Origin: Phlegmacium glaucopus
Taxonomy: Eukaryota; Basidiomycota; Agaricomycetes; Agaricales; Cortinariaceae
NCBI GenBank assembly: GCA_015039465.1
Contig: MU130299.1
Span: forward strand, 773,733 to 837,732
Reading direction: 5' to 3'
Length of the DNA: 64,000 bases
Below the pieces are notes generated by a model. The model worked only from the letters and a program-made list of their open reading frames with translations. It was not told where the DNA came from and ran no database searches. Positions 44,408 to 54,621 of this stretch are shown one piece after another (positions within the stretch are counted from its first letter, which is position 1; each line of letters starts with the position of its first letter). A program made the translations under genes and the position numbers.

Positions 44408-45288
44408 ATGCCAGCGCTTACACGGAGAGCCAAACAAAGGCTTGCAGAATCATTGGAGGATGAAGAGGGCTCCAGTGATGAGAGAGTGGTGGGAATTTTA
44501 GCTCAACATGCTGCGAGACGCCAGGCTGTGCAAGAAGTGGAGAGAGATGCTCATCAGGTGCGCACACTAATTTTTCTTTCACTTCCAAGTTCTGACAATC
44601 TCTACTTATATTTCTGATGGCTTAACCTAGTATACCGCCAATGACAGTGATCAGGAAAATCAACCCCCATCACATCAAATGACGCCCCCAAATTCATCGC
44701 CGCCTGCATCACCAATATGGGGCCATCCCTCTTCACCTCACTCTCCAACTCCTCCTGGTCGGCATATGTGGCCATGTTTGAACTCACGGCCATCGCCACT
44801 GACTTCATGGTCATCATCCCCAGAGAGGATTAACCAGCCATCATCCACCTTAAACACCCAACAGACCACGAATAACAACCAGGCAAGCCAGAACCAGTCA
44901 CAAATCTTGAACTTGGCACCATCATCTTTGCAAGGACCTCATGTCCCTTTCCCTGGCCCACCAACAGGCTCTACAAACAGCAGCAATGAACACGAGGTTC
45001 AAGTTGCAGCTCCTGTTTCCAAAAAGAACACAACAAGAAAACTACCAAGTGAAAGAAGAAGTGGTAGGTACTCGATAGTTACCTCCATGGTCTGTCATTC
45101 GTCATATTTTGCTTCTCTCTGTTCTTTCCCTGTCTTTCTCTTCATCAAATCATCCAACAGTGTTCCCTCCTGCATTATACCTTGTGTTTTTTTTAGAATT
45201 GTATTGTTGCTTCCAAACTCAAAGCTTGTACATTATTCATGTTGTTAAAGGTGCTTTGAGCCACAGTATTTCTTCAAAACTATCTTGA
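44408..45288 (+). CDS. Hypothetical 206-residue Pro/Ser/Asn-rich protein
   Basis: Exons 44408-44557, 44631-45063 and 45251-45288 keep one frame (621 nt). Donors are gtgcgc and gtaggt; acceptors are cctag and aaag. The first exon is a charged helix (RRAKQRLAESLEDEEGSSDE, RRQAVQEVERDAHQ). The second is disordered and rich in S, P, N and Q, ending in a basic patch (SKKNTTRKLPSERRS). It starts 40 bp after the DUF6698 relic on the same strand and, unlike it, is uninterrupted. It may be the second gene of the same element. Function unknown. Confidence 0.5.
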
Positions 45289-48200
45289 AATGGATCAGAA
45301 TTTGAATAAGATGCAAAATGAGCCAACTAACCAGCTCACCAGATTGTTTGATATTCTGTGGTTAGAAGACCTTTGAATGGGATTGTATGGACCGTGAATA
45401 ATTTTTTTGTATGTATTGATTTCCACTCGAAAAAACTGTTGTTTGAATAGAAGTCTTGCAAGCTCTTGCTTCGTTGGGAATGTTACCCATGATGTCCATT
45501 TTTTCTATGCCATTGCATGTTCATGTGTCCTAAAAAGGCTTTGCTATCTGCAAAATTCTTCCTAGTTTTCCAATGGAAAAGGTCCTAATATTGGGCCTTC
45601 CTCTGAAGTTCAAATTATTCCAAGTTTTTCATGGGATTCCAAACTATACACAGAATTCTCAACATATACTTAAAATTCTAGGGGGTAAATATATGGTTTA
45701 CCCTTTTCCCGATGGGTTCATCATTAATAAACTACAGTTTACATACTAAATGAGAAGATGAAATGCATGTGGTAAAGGCAAGGTAAACATAAAGCATGTG
45801 CATGTAGAACATGAAGGAAAGGAAAGGAAAATGGATGTATGAAATAAATGAGGAAGAAATGAGGAAGACATATGTTGTAAGATGAAACAAGAGAAATGGA
45901 AATGAAATAAGCATGTAATCATTGAGGTAAAATAAAAAGTAAGTTTGTAACATTACCTTTGTAAAATACCAGCCATCATAGAGGTAAGGTAGATGCCAGC
46001 CATAACCCAGAAGGTCACAAGACATGACAGGTTTTGTGATGTGACCCTCCATAAAAGGCAATGTACAACCAAGGGAACTGGGCCATTGTTCTGTGACCCA
46101 AGGTAGGGAGGGGTGGTCCAAGCCAGCCCAAAGGGCTTAAAAATTTTTCTAAAACCATATATTTAGGTCCATCTAGGCCATTCTCCAGCCTTGTAAGGTA
46201 AAAAAAAACAAATTTAGAGGGTCATGACTCTTAGTGACAATACAAATATTTAGCCATTTTTGGAAGTAAATCCAATATAAGAAATCTCTGAAAACATTGG
46301 AGATATGTTCTTGGAGATTTCCCATTACAGAGAATTACCATTTTTGGCAGAAACATACCTTATTTGGGGAGGTTCAGGCCTCCCTTAAATTTACCTTACC
46401 CCAGGTAATTTTTGCAATCCCAATTCTCTCTTAAGTACAACTTTACTCTACACCACTGAAAGTAATTAATACTTGAGTGTATTTGCAAACTCATATTGAG
46501 CAAGAAGGGATTGATGAAAAAACAAAGATGATCAGCACCACCAAAAGTCCGCAAACAATATGGTCACGCGTCATCATTTCAAAACGAGCTATAGTATAAT
46601 TACTAATCACGCGTTCCAACGGTCATGAAATCCACTAGCTACTCTTGAAATGGTTTGAATTTGTGTGATGAGAGGATCAATTCTATTAGAGTGATTTCCA
46701 AAATACTCAAGACTCACGGAGCTTTTTTTATTGTCCAGCGGTTCCAGCCAGTTAGCCACTTACTTGCCACTTACTATATTGCCGTGATTACATCTTGAAG
46801 TAGATAAAAACTATTACTTAGTGTGCGAGTGACAAGTCGCTCTCGGCGTCGATCATGGGACTTGTATTGTTCTGAGCTGCCAGTGAGAATCCTTAGCAGT
46901 CAGACAGTGGCGCTTTTAGGGTGGTCTCGGAGCGGCTCCCAGCTGTTTTTCAAATCAGCCTGGCGGCGTTCAAGTCTTGTGCCATACCCACGTCCCTTTG
47001 AAATATGATTAGCAATCTATGTATCAAAGCCTAAGCAGATAATCATGTCTTCGTGAGTTTGTATGGATGGGGATACATACTTATATATATAAATAACTGT
47101 CCGTAATTGTACCATAAGAATTAAAGGGGTGTAGGATTCAATGAAAGAAGAGTACCAGCTAAGTGATGAGTATAAGCAGTATAGGCACAGTTATTAATCA
47201 TTTTTCATGCTCGCACAGCCTTCTGATGCTGATGGTACCAATTGGGTGATGACGTCAATGATAATGATTTCAGCAGAATGTAATACTGGTACGCCATCTA
47301 TGAACACCAATTAATTGCTGGAGGATTGATGAATACTTTCCCAGTGCTATGGGTAGTAACCGTACCTATGTACCTGGTAGATCACCATCATAACATTTGA
47401 CCGACGAGCTATTAAGGATTCCTGAATCAATACTAGTGGTACTCCTGAGTCCTGAAGACAATAACCTCGGACCAATTTCTGATCGATAATCAGTCAGACA
47501 ATCGAGTCATGCTCGGTAAAATCATGTGCCTGACACCTGTAGTAGGCCGAGATCCAAGGCGAGGGCTCTGAGAGGTCGAAATCCAGGACAAAGTAACCTA
47601 ATGATTCTATCAAGCCATCCTGACGTTGGGCGCTATGGAAAATACGACTTTCGAAGCCTGTGTATGTAGCGCATGTCGCACATAACGGCAATTAATATTT
47701 GATCCAAAATTGATCGTTGCTCGCTAGAAGTAAAAACACCAGTCTCGATATTTTCGTCATAGTTGACGAACAATTCAGAATCGAAACTAAAGTGAGGCTT
47801 CACAGAGAATGATTAATCGATTAGTCACTTTAGACCTTCTAGTAGAAGATAATATTTCGGCTAGATAAGCATCTGGATCTATCCTTTCTCATGTTTCTTG
47901 GGTTTTCCAGTAACTTTCCCATGACAAAACGCTTGTCATTCATCCAAGCTGTAATTTGTAGTCACAATCGCCACCGCCTCGTTGCGACCTGTCGCGAGCA
48001 AGAAATCCAAGTAAAATAAGACAGATATCTTTCCATGGACCCTATTTCATGAGATAACGTCCAAGCGTGCGGATAAGTAAGGGCCTGATTATCGGTTCGA
48101 ATTTGAAAGTCCGCTTCTACAGACTCGTTGTTGTCATCCTTGGATCGTGAGAGCAGAAATCGGTGGTTGTACCATACCTATGTACGCTGCCCAAGTCAAG

Positions 48201-48627
48201 CAAAGAAACCCGATATGTTTCGGGAAATATTCGGAATTCCTTCCTGTCGGTTGCATATTTTAAGAGGGCTATATGGGAGATGTTCTGCCTCGTTGAAGGT
48301 AATATCATGATCAAATTATGATTATTGCAGCTTAATATATGACGAATTTGAAAAGCGAGCCGCAACGAGCCTCGAGGCGCTTGACAGGGATCTCGGTCTT
48401 GTTGATACACCGATGTTTGTATATTTGGAGGTATTTGACGGGATGAACCTTGAACACACCGTGAGTCCTTTGGCAGTGTTGACCATCCTATATTTGTTCC
48501 TCAACCAATGCGTCTATCGGTCATGTACGCCAAACACAAGGTGCTAATACGGATCTACTTAAGTAGCAGCTTCCCATGCGCACTTGGATAAAGCCTTTTA
48601 CTGTCCCACCTTTACCATCTCATTGTC
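45289..48627. other. Intergenic; transition from repeat island to conserved block
   Basis: No gene is supported. A short frame near 48330-48460 (YDEFEKRAATSLEALDRDLG, VYLEVFDGMNLEHT) ends at a gtgagt donor and looks like an exon remnant, but I found no partners. Minus-strand frames at 45732-46121 are hydrophobic by composition. The P450 promoter should lie in the last few hundred bases. Confidence 0.45.
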
Positions 48628-50983
48628 ATGAATCCTGCCAATTATCGCGCCAGATTCCTCCTGGATTTATTTCGAGTATTTATCCTGCCCATCGTCGTTT
48701 TATCTTTGGTTCTCTCCGCTCTCCACTGTCGACCCGGATTTTTTTCAATTCCACTGCACCTCGTTTTTATTCTATCATGGGCTATAGTCAAAGGAGCCTA
48801 CGAAGAGTCGAGACACGACAGGGATGCTAAATCCCTTGGTGCCAAAGCTATACCCCGAGTCGTCGGGAAATGGCCAGGCAATGTCGATCTCCTCTTCAGG
48901 ATGATGAGGGCTTTTGACTCGAGTTATATACTTGACGTCTATCTTCAACTCTTTGAAGAATACCAATGTACAACCTTGAACTTGCGAATCCTATGGTGCG
49001 ACAATGTGCGTGTCTTCCCCATCTCCATTCTCTTTTTGTGGAGGATCTGGACGTAAATTTCTTTCGACCATATCCAACCTCAAACTTTCAAGTTCTTGAC
49101 GTTTCCTCTCCATGTACAAACGCTGATAACCTTTCAGATTATAACAATGGACCAAGAACATTCCAAATTCGTCGTAGCTACTGGCTTTCAATACTTCTGG
49201 CGGGGTGATTCTCAAAAGGAACGATTGTCCGTTTCATGAGTTTTCCCTTTTCCTGACTAAAACCATGACACTAACCCTAATGAATCCCTAGGGAGTCATT
49301 CCTAGGAGAAGGTATTTTCAATAGGGATGATGAGGTATGAAACATCTTTTAACTACTAGACAATATTTTGACCGTCACCCTTTTTTTCTTTAGAAATGGA
49401 AGTTGGTAAGTCTTATTCTTATTTATCAGCGTACTCGACCCTGATCACATTGCGCTTGGTAGCATCGCGCTATTGCGCGCCCGTTCTTTGCCCGAGAACG
49501 TATTGCGGATTTTGAAATATTCGAAAGGCATTGGACACGTACTCTGGCCATCCTCTCGTCACTAGAATCTTCCAACACACCATGCGAAGCACAAGACCTT
49601 TATTGCCGTTTCACCCTCGATGCAGCATCCGAGTTTCTATTTGGTAAAAACCTTGACACATTATCCGCTTCATTACCTGTTCCTGGTACTGCCATGGGTC
49701 CTAAAGGGTCCGCGACCCAGGATACTTGGGGTTCCTTCACGCGCGCATTTGAATTGGCCGAACAAAACGTCACCAATCGCGGACGCCTAGGTTCGATCTG
49801 GCCGTTGTTTGAATTACTTAAGGACAAGAACGAGGAACACTCAAAGGTCATCAGAGCGTGGTTGGATCCTCTTGTACAAGATGCCTTAGAGGATAAACAG
49901 AGGCTGGAAAAGATGGGAGTGGTAAGCCCCATTGCTGACAAAAGTTTCATGCAGCATTTGGCGGATAGCACGAATGGTAAGTAGTTTTCGGAAAAATTTC
50001 GCTTCAGTTTCGATGACATGGTCGATCAGATCCTGTGCTTATACGTGATCAGTTGTTAAACATGTTGCTAGCCTCACGGGACACGGTTAGCGCTTTCCTT
50101 TATATATACTAATAATTCATTCACATCCATCCGACAGACTGCCTGCGTACTGACGTTCATCACGTACTTCTTGGCCATTCACCCAGAAGCTGCACAAAGG
50201 TTGCGTGCCGAAGTTCTTGAACATTGCGGTCCAACCTCTTTTCCGACATTCCAGCAATTCAGAGATATGAAATATAGTACGTGGGTTTCTCAAGCCAGTC
50301 TCGTTACCTCATTTTAATTTTTCATTAGTGAGAGCCGTAATCAATGAAACCCTACGGTTGTTCCCTCCGGTGCCTCTTAACGTCCGAGAAAGTCGCTCTA
50401 CACCATGCATTTTCCCTCAATCCGACCGAACGCACCCCCACACGTCAAAGCAGCCATTATATATGCCACCGGCAACTACCGTAGCCTATTTCCCCCTCTT
50501 GACGCAGCGTAATCCTGCATTATGGGGGGACGACGCCGATAATTTCGATCCGGAACGATGGATAGATCCTGAGCGTTCGGTGAAATATGTAGCCAATCCC
50601 GCGATGTTCTCGCCGTTTAGCTCTGGTCCACGTATAGTAAGTGTTGAAAATCCTGCCTCCTCCACATTACGGCTTCATTATTTTCGTGATAGTGCATAGG
50701 CCAGAACTATGCATATAACGAGATGTCGTATTTCCTCGTACGCCTTCTTCAACAGTTTGACCGATTCACGCTTGCTTCGGAAGTGCAGCCTGAAGGATCA
50801 CTTCCTCCAGCTGAATGGAAGCACGCCAAAGGTCGACAAGCCATTGAGAAGATATGGCCCAGTGCTGCTCTAACCCTTTATGTGAAGGTGAAAATCTCAA
50901 GCTTTTTTGCTGAAAAACCGGAGTATTTATTGACTCATTGCTTCTAGGGTGGATTATGGGTACGATTTCACAGAGCCCATTAA
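48628..50983 (+). CDS. Cytochrome P450 monooxygenase, CYP63-like (CYP52 clan style)
   Basis: Ten exons: 48628-49005, 49138-49226, 49292-49334, 49394-49405, 49463-49976, 50030-50085, 50138-50276, 50329-50636, 50693-50887 and 50948-50983. They sum to 1,770 nt, one frame, 589 residues. The N-terminus has two hydrophobic segments for the ER membrane (VFILPIVVLSLVLSAL, HLVFILSWAIV). Landmarks are the LASRDTTA helix-I oxygen-binding motif (about 359-366), ETLR as the ExxR (417-420), the PERW block, and FSSGPRICIGQN with haem-ligand Cys514, whose codon opens exon 9. HRAIARPFFARERIADFEIF after the C-helix tryptophan is typical of CYP63-like oxidases of alkanes, fatty acids or xenobiotics in wood and litter fungi. 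Exon 4 is only 12 nt. All key residues are present. Subfamily and substrate are inferred. It is convergent with the HisRS gene. Confidence 0.93.
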
Positions 50984-51483
50984 TGATCAAGCGCAATCGC
51001 TACTAGCCTCGGATCAGGCTCTCTATGCTTTTTCTTTTTCTTTTTGTCGAATCCCTTCCCTGTGAACTTTTTACCCACCCAAACTCGCCACTTTTCTGAA
51101 CTTTGAATTTGTATACACGCTAAATGATTTGTGATGACATTAAGTTTATATCATACCTCGTGGTAGAAATCTCATGATTAAGCGCCTTTATTAACTGTGT
51201 ATTCATATCTCGCGACAAGTGCGCCCATGATTCAAGGTGCAGCTGGTGACCTTAGCACAAGTTTTGAAGTTAACTTTTAGAAACGATCCAATTTTGCCAG
51301 GTGCGCGGGTATGTGTATTAGTTTTAAGCTTACCGTCTTGGGCGAATCTCTTGCGATAAATCAGTCTGGAAACAAAGGTCACTGGCCGTGGCAATGCCGT
51401 AGCCACATCCACTAAGTCGGGGCTTTGTGTTCTGCGGCAATGGGCGTTGCCACAGCTTCACAACGAATAAAAAAATACAAAAT
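50984..51483. other. Convergent intergenic region
   Basis: About 500 bp between the 3' ends of the P450 and HisRS genes, with a TTTTTCTTTTTCTTTTTG tract at 51029. It should hold both 3' UTRs. No gene seen. Confidence 0.5.
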
Positions 51484-53760
51484 TTACCATCTCAACCTTG
51501 TCCACTCTTTCCAAGTTTCTGAACTCTTCAGCCAAGAAATAAGTTCATCGCGCTTCACCTGTGTTCCTTTATCCGTATTTTCAATCTTAACTTTCTTCCC
51601 TTCAAGTAATTCCCATTTCTGCTCTTTCACCGTTACCAAACCAGCTTGAAGCTCATCCGTTCCAAGAATGATAGCGAAAGGTACTTCATCTTTATCTCCC
51701 GCTGCGAACTGGGCTCCGATTTTAGGTTTAGATTTCGCGAGAAAATCGGTCTATATCCAGAAACGAAAGCAAAAAGAACCCCACGGGACAATTAGATTGA
51801 ATAATCAAAAAAGAAACAAACGATGTTTTCACCTTTATCCCAGCCTCTCTCAACTCCTTGACCAGTTTAATTCTCTCCTCCAACAACCCGTCACCAGGGC
51901 TCATAACGTAAACCATCGTTTCCTTCGCTCTCCCTCCCTTCTCTCCCCATTTCGGCCACACAAGCGCAAATATCCTATCCATCCCAATACTCACTCCAAC
52001 ACAAGGCGTTCCTCCACCAGGTCCCATAGCTTTTTTACCTTCTTTGGAAGAAGGATCAACGCCTGCAGCTCCAGCCAAGAAAGCTCCAACTAAACCATCA
52101 TACCGACCACCAGCTGCAATGGACCCAACACCGACTTGCGAATCATCGATTTCCTCTTCTGCGGAAGGATCAGTATTAGGTTTTTTGAATTTCGTCCGTC
52201 TGGCAGTAGTCGGGGTTGGTGGAACTGGTGGTGGTGCTGCTGGGTCGGTGGTAGAAGTAGAGTTCGTGGATTTGAATCCGGGAGGAGCGCTGGCTTCGAC
52301 TATGGCTTCGTAGATAATACCTGTGTAATAATCCAATCCCCTGGCAAGGGAAAGATCGAAAGAAACCTTTTGGGTAATTGTTAGCAACCTTCCTAAGAGA
52401 AGTAGTGATGTTTGTTACTTTGTCTAGAACGCCGTAGGCATTGAGGAGGGTGAATAATATTCCCATATCAGTCAAGCCTTGCTTGGCACTCTTGTTTGAT
52501 GCCAGCAACGCATCGCTTTCAAGTTGAGCAAGGAGATCAAGGCCGCCTGGAAGACGTCAGGATGTGAACATTTGGGTCTAGAATATTGAATTACCTTTGT
52601 GCTTGACATAATCTCCAATCTTATCGGCAACGGCTGGGTCGAGCCCTTTCTCAGCTGTCATTTCCTTCTTCACTTCGGCCCAAGGAAGCTAGAATACTAC
52701 AATAAGTCGAAAAACGCGAGCACAATAATGGAAAAATAACTTTGTCAAGTTTGTCAACGGCCGACGAGATACTACGGATTTTATCCACTGGGACACCACA
52801 TACTTCGAAAATGCCATCAAGGATCCTTCGGTGGTTAAGCTAATTGGAGTTGAGAATGGAATGAACTACAGCCGCTAGAAATACCTTGATTGTAAACTCG
52901 CCAACGTCAAGTTTAGAAAGGATGGTACATAGTAAGCTTAACAGCTCAGCATCGGGAATCATAGGGTCCCAAGCACCAGATATATCGAAATCCTATATTC
53001 AATTTCAGTCGTAAACTTCTATGAAGCGTAAAAAGAGATATTAATACTTACAGCTTGCATGAATTCTCTCATCCTGCCTTTCGACATCACCGGGTTGTCT
53101 CTTCTATAAACCTTGCCAATCTGCCATAGCTTGTGCTGCGTTGTTGTACCACCCAACATCGCCAGATACCGAGCCAGCGGTACCGTATGGTCGTACCTCA
53201 ATGCCAGTTGCTCACCACCCTGATCTTGTAAATCGAAAATGAGTTTGGCGTCTTCACCATATTTATCGGTCAACACGTCCTTGCGCTCAAAGACGGGCGT
53301 GTCGAGGCACGCGCCTCCGTAAGTTGTGAAGCATTCCTTGATGGTACGTTCGATATGTTCTCGACAGAACATCTCTGCAGGACCATAGTCTCTTGTACCC
53401 TACATATCCATGATATCAGTCACCATCAGCATGATAACAAAAAAAGGATACTTTAGCGGTTTTCAATAATAATCGTTCTTTCTTTGGCTGTCCACTGGTT
53501 TGAGGTTGACCGGTACTTCCTTCAGCTTTCTTTTCCTTCTCCTTCCCAGCACCTTTTACCAACGCCAACGATTTCTTCAAATCGCTCAGTCGTTTCCTCG
53601 CCTCATCTAATGGTGCGCCTTGTGCTCTGAGCTCATTAAATATGACTGTATGTGCTGCTATCTCTTCGTTTAATTCCGCAACAGTTGTTGACGTCGAAGT
53701 CATGATCGCTCTTCTCGATGATGGCGGTAGAGTCCGTAGTGAAAAGAAGAGAAATCGCAT
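51484..53760 (-). CDS. HTS1: Histidyl-tRNA synthetase (cytosolic and mitochondrial)
   Basis: Charges tRNA-His. Eight exons (53452-53760, 53052-53399, 52885-52992, 52741-52839, 52595-52688, 52419-52546, 51833-52366, 51484-51750) total 1,887 nt, one frame, 628 residues. From N to C: a WHEP-like helical domain ([20 protein letters not shown]), class II catalytic core starting [21 protein letters not shown] with the histidine-site RYDH, motif-2 [12 protein letters not shown], HisA block [14 protein letters not shown], His[12 protein letters not shown], motif-3 [10 protein letters not shown], and an anticodon-binding domain ([20 protein letters not shown]). A low-complexity Pro/Thr insert of about 45 residues lies between HisA and HisB. 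ATG 53760 gives [18 protein letters not shown], a good mitochondrial presequence; ATG 53703 gives the cytosolic form. This resembles yeast HTS1. Complete. Confidence 0.96.
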
Positions 53761-53972
53761 CAAGTCAGTGATAAACAGAAAAAGGGTGATTAGTCATCCC
53801 CGGCTCACGATGCCGTTATTGTAGGAATCACGGCTACGGACCTTTAATTTGTCATGCGCAAAGGGTTCAAATCTCCTGCCGCATGTTCAGACTCGGAGAA
53901 TCCAGGTACCCAAAGCAAAAAGTTCATAAAAGTCTGACCTTGCCTAGGTGGTTGCACCTAGTGCGGACAAAA

Positions 53973-54044
53973 TACACTGAAGGGGAGTCGAACCCCTGCC
54001 GCTTGCTTGGAAGGCAAGCATGATAACCGCTTCACCATCAGTGT
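53973..54044 (-). tRNA. tRNA-Gly(UCC): tRNA-Gly (UCC anticodon)
   Basis: 72 nt, no intron. Acceptor stem ACACTGA/TCAGTGT plus discriminator A. Anticodon stem CTTGC/GCAAG with loop CTTCCAA (anticodon TCC). T-arm AGGGG-TTCGACT-CCCCT. A TTTT terminator follows directly. Identical to 60195-60266. Confidence 0.95.
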
Positions 54045-54621
54045 AACATAACAGTTTCCAGCTATGTAACTTCATTGCACACAGTTCCTCAGTTAACCGT
54101 TGGCCTGGGACTACATTGACCTTCGGAAGAGATCCAACTCTCGTCTTGTATCCAAGAAAGAAAGAATAGATATAGGAGAAGAAAAAGTATGGATTTGGAA
54201 GCTTTGGAGAGTTCGGCACCCTTGATGTTTTCGAATTCTTTAAAATTCCTTTCAAAGTCCTGGTCGTACTAGTATTCCTTTCTTGAGCAGAATATCTGGC
54301 CGTAACTTATAACATAAATCCCAAAAGAGTGTTATACTACACAGCGAGGGCTTGCCCAAGATCCAGCGTTGCCGATAATGATAAAAAAGGCCTTTACCCT
54401 TTAGCGCTTAGCAATTAGCGCTTAGGCCTTACACCCGATAACGCCGTCGACTATCTCGCATAGCGTTGTCCCAAGCAGTGAATCTGCTTCAAGTTCAATA
54501 TCTTCTGGTAATCCTCCATCTCCCGCCCACATTTCTCCTCCAAAATCGTCAATCTTGCAACTACATAGCCTACTTTTACAGAAATCCAATAAAACCTCAG
54601 CGATCTCTAAACATACTGATC
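54045..54621. other. Intergenic region between tRNA-Gly and the membrane-protein gene
   Basis: No gene seen. It should contain the 3' UTR of the minus-strand gene ending at 54622. Confidence 0.45.

Noticed and set aside
48128..48504. Possible additional gene just before the P450
   Set aside because: Only one short exon-like stretch with a donor was found and no compatible partners. It is kept as a comment in the intergenic entry.
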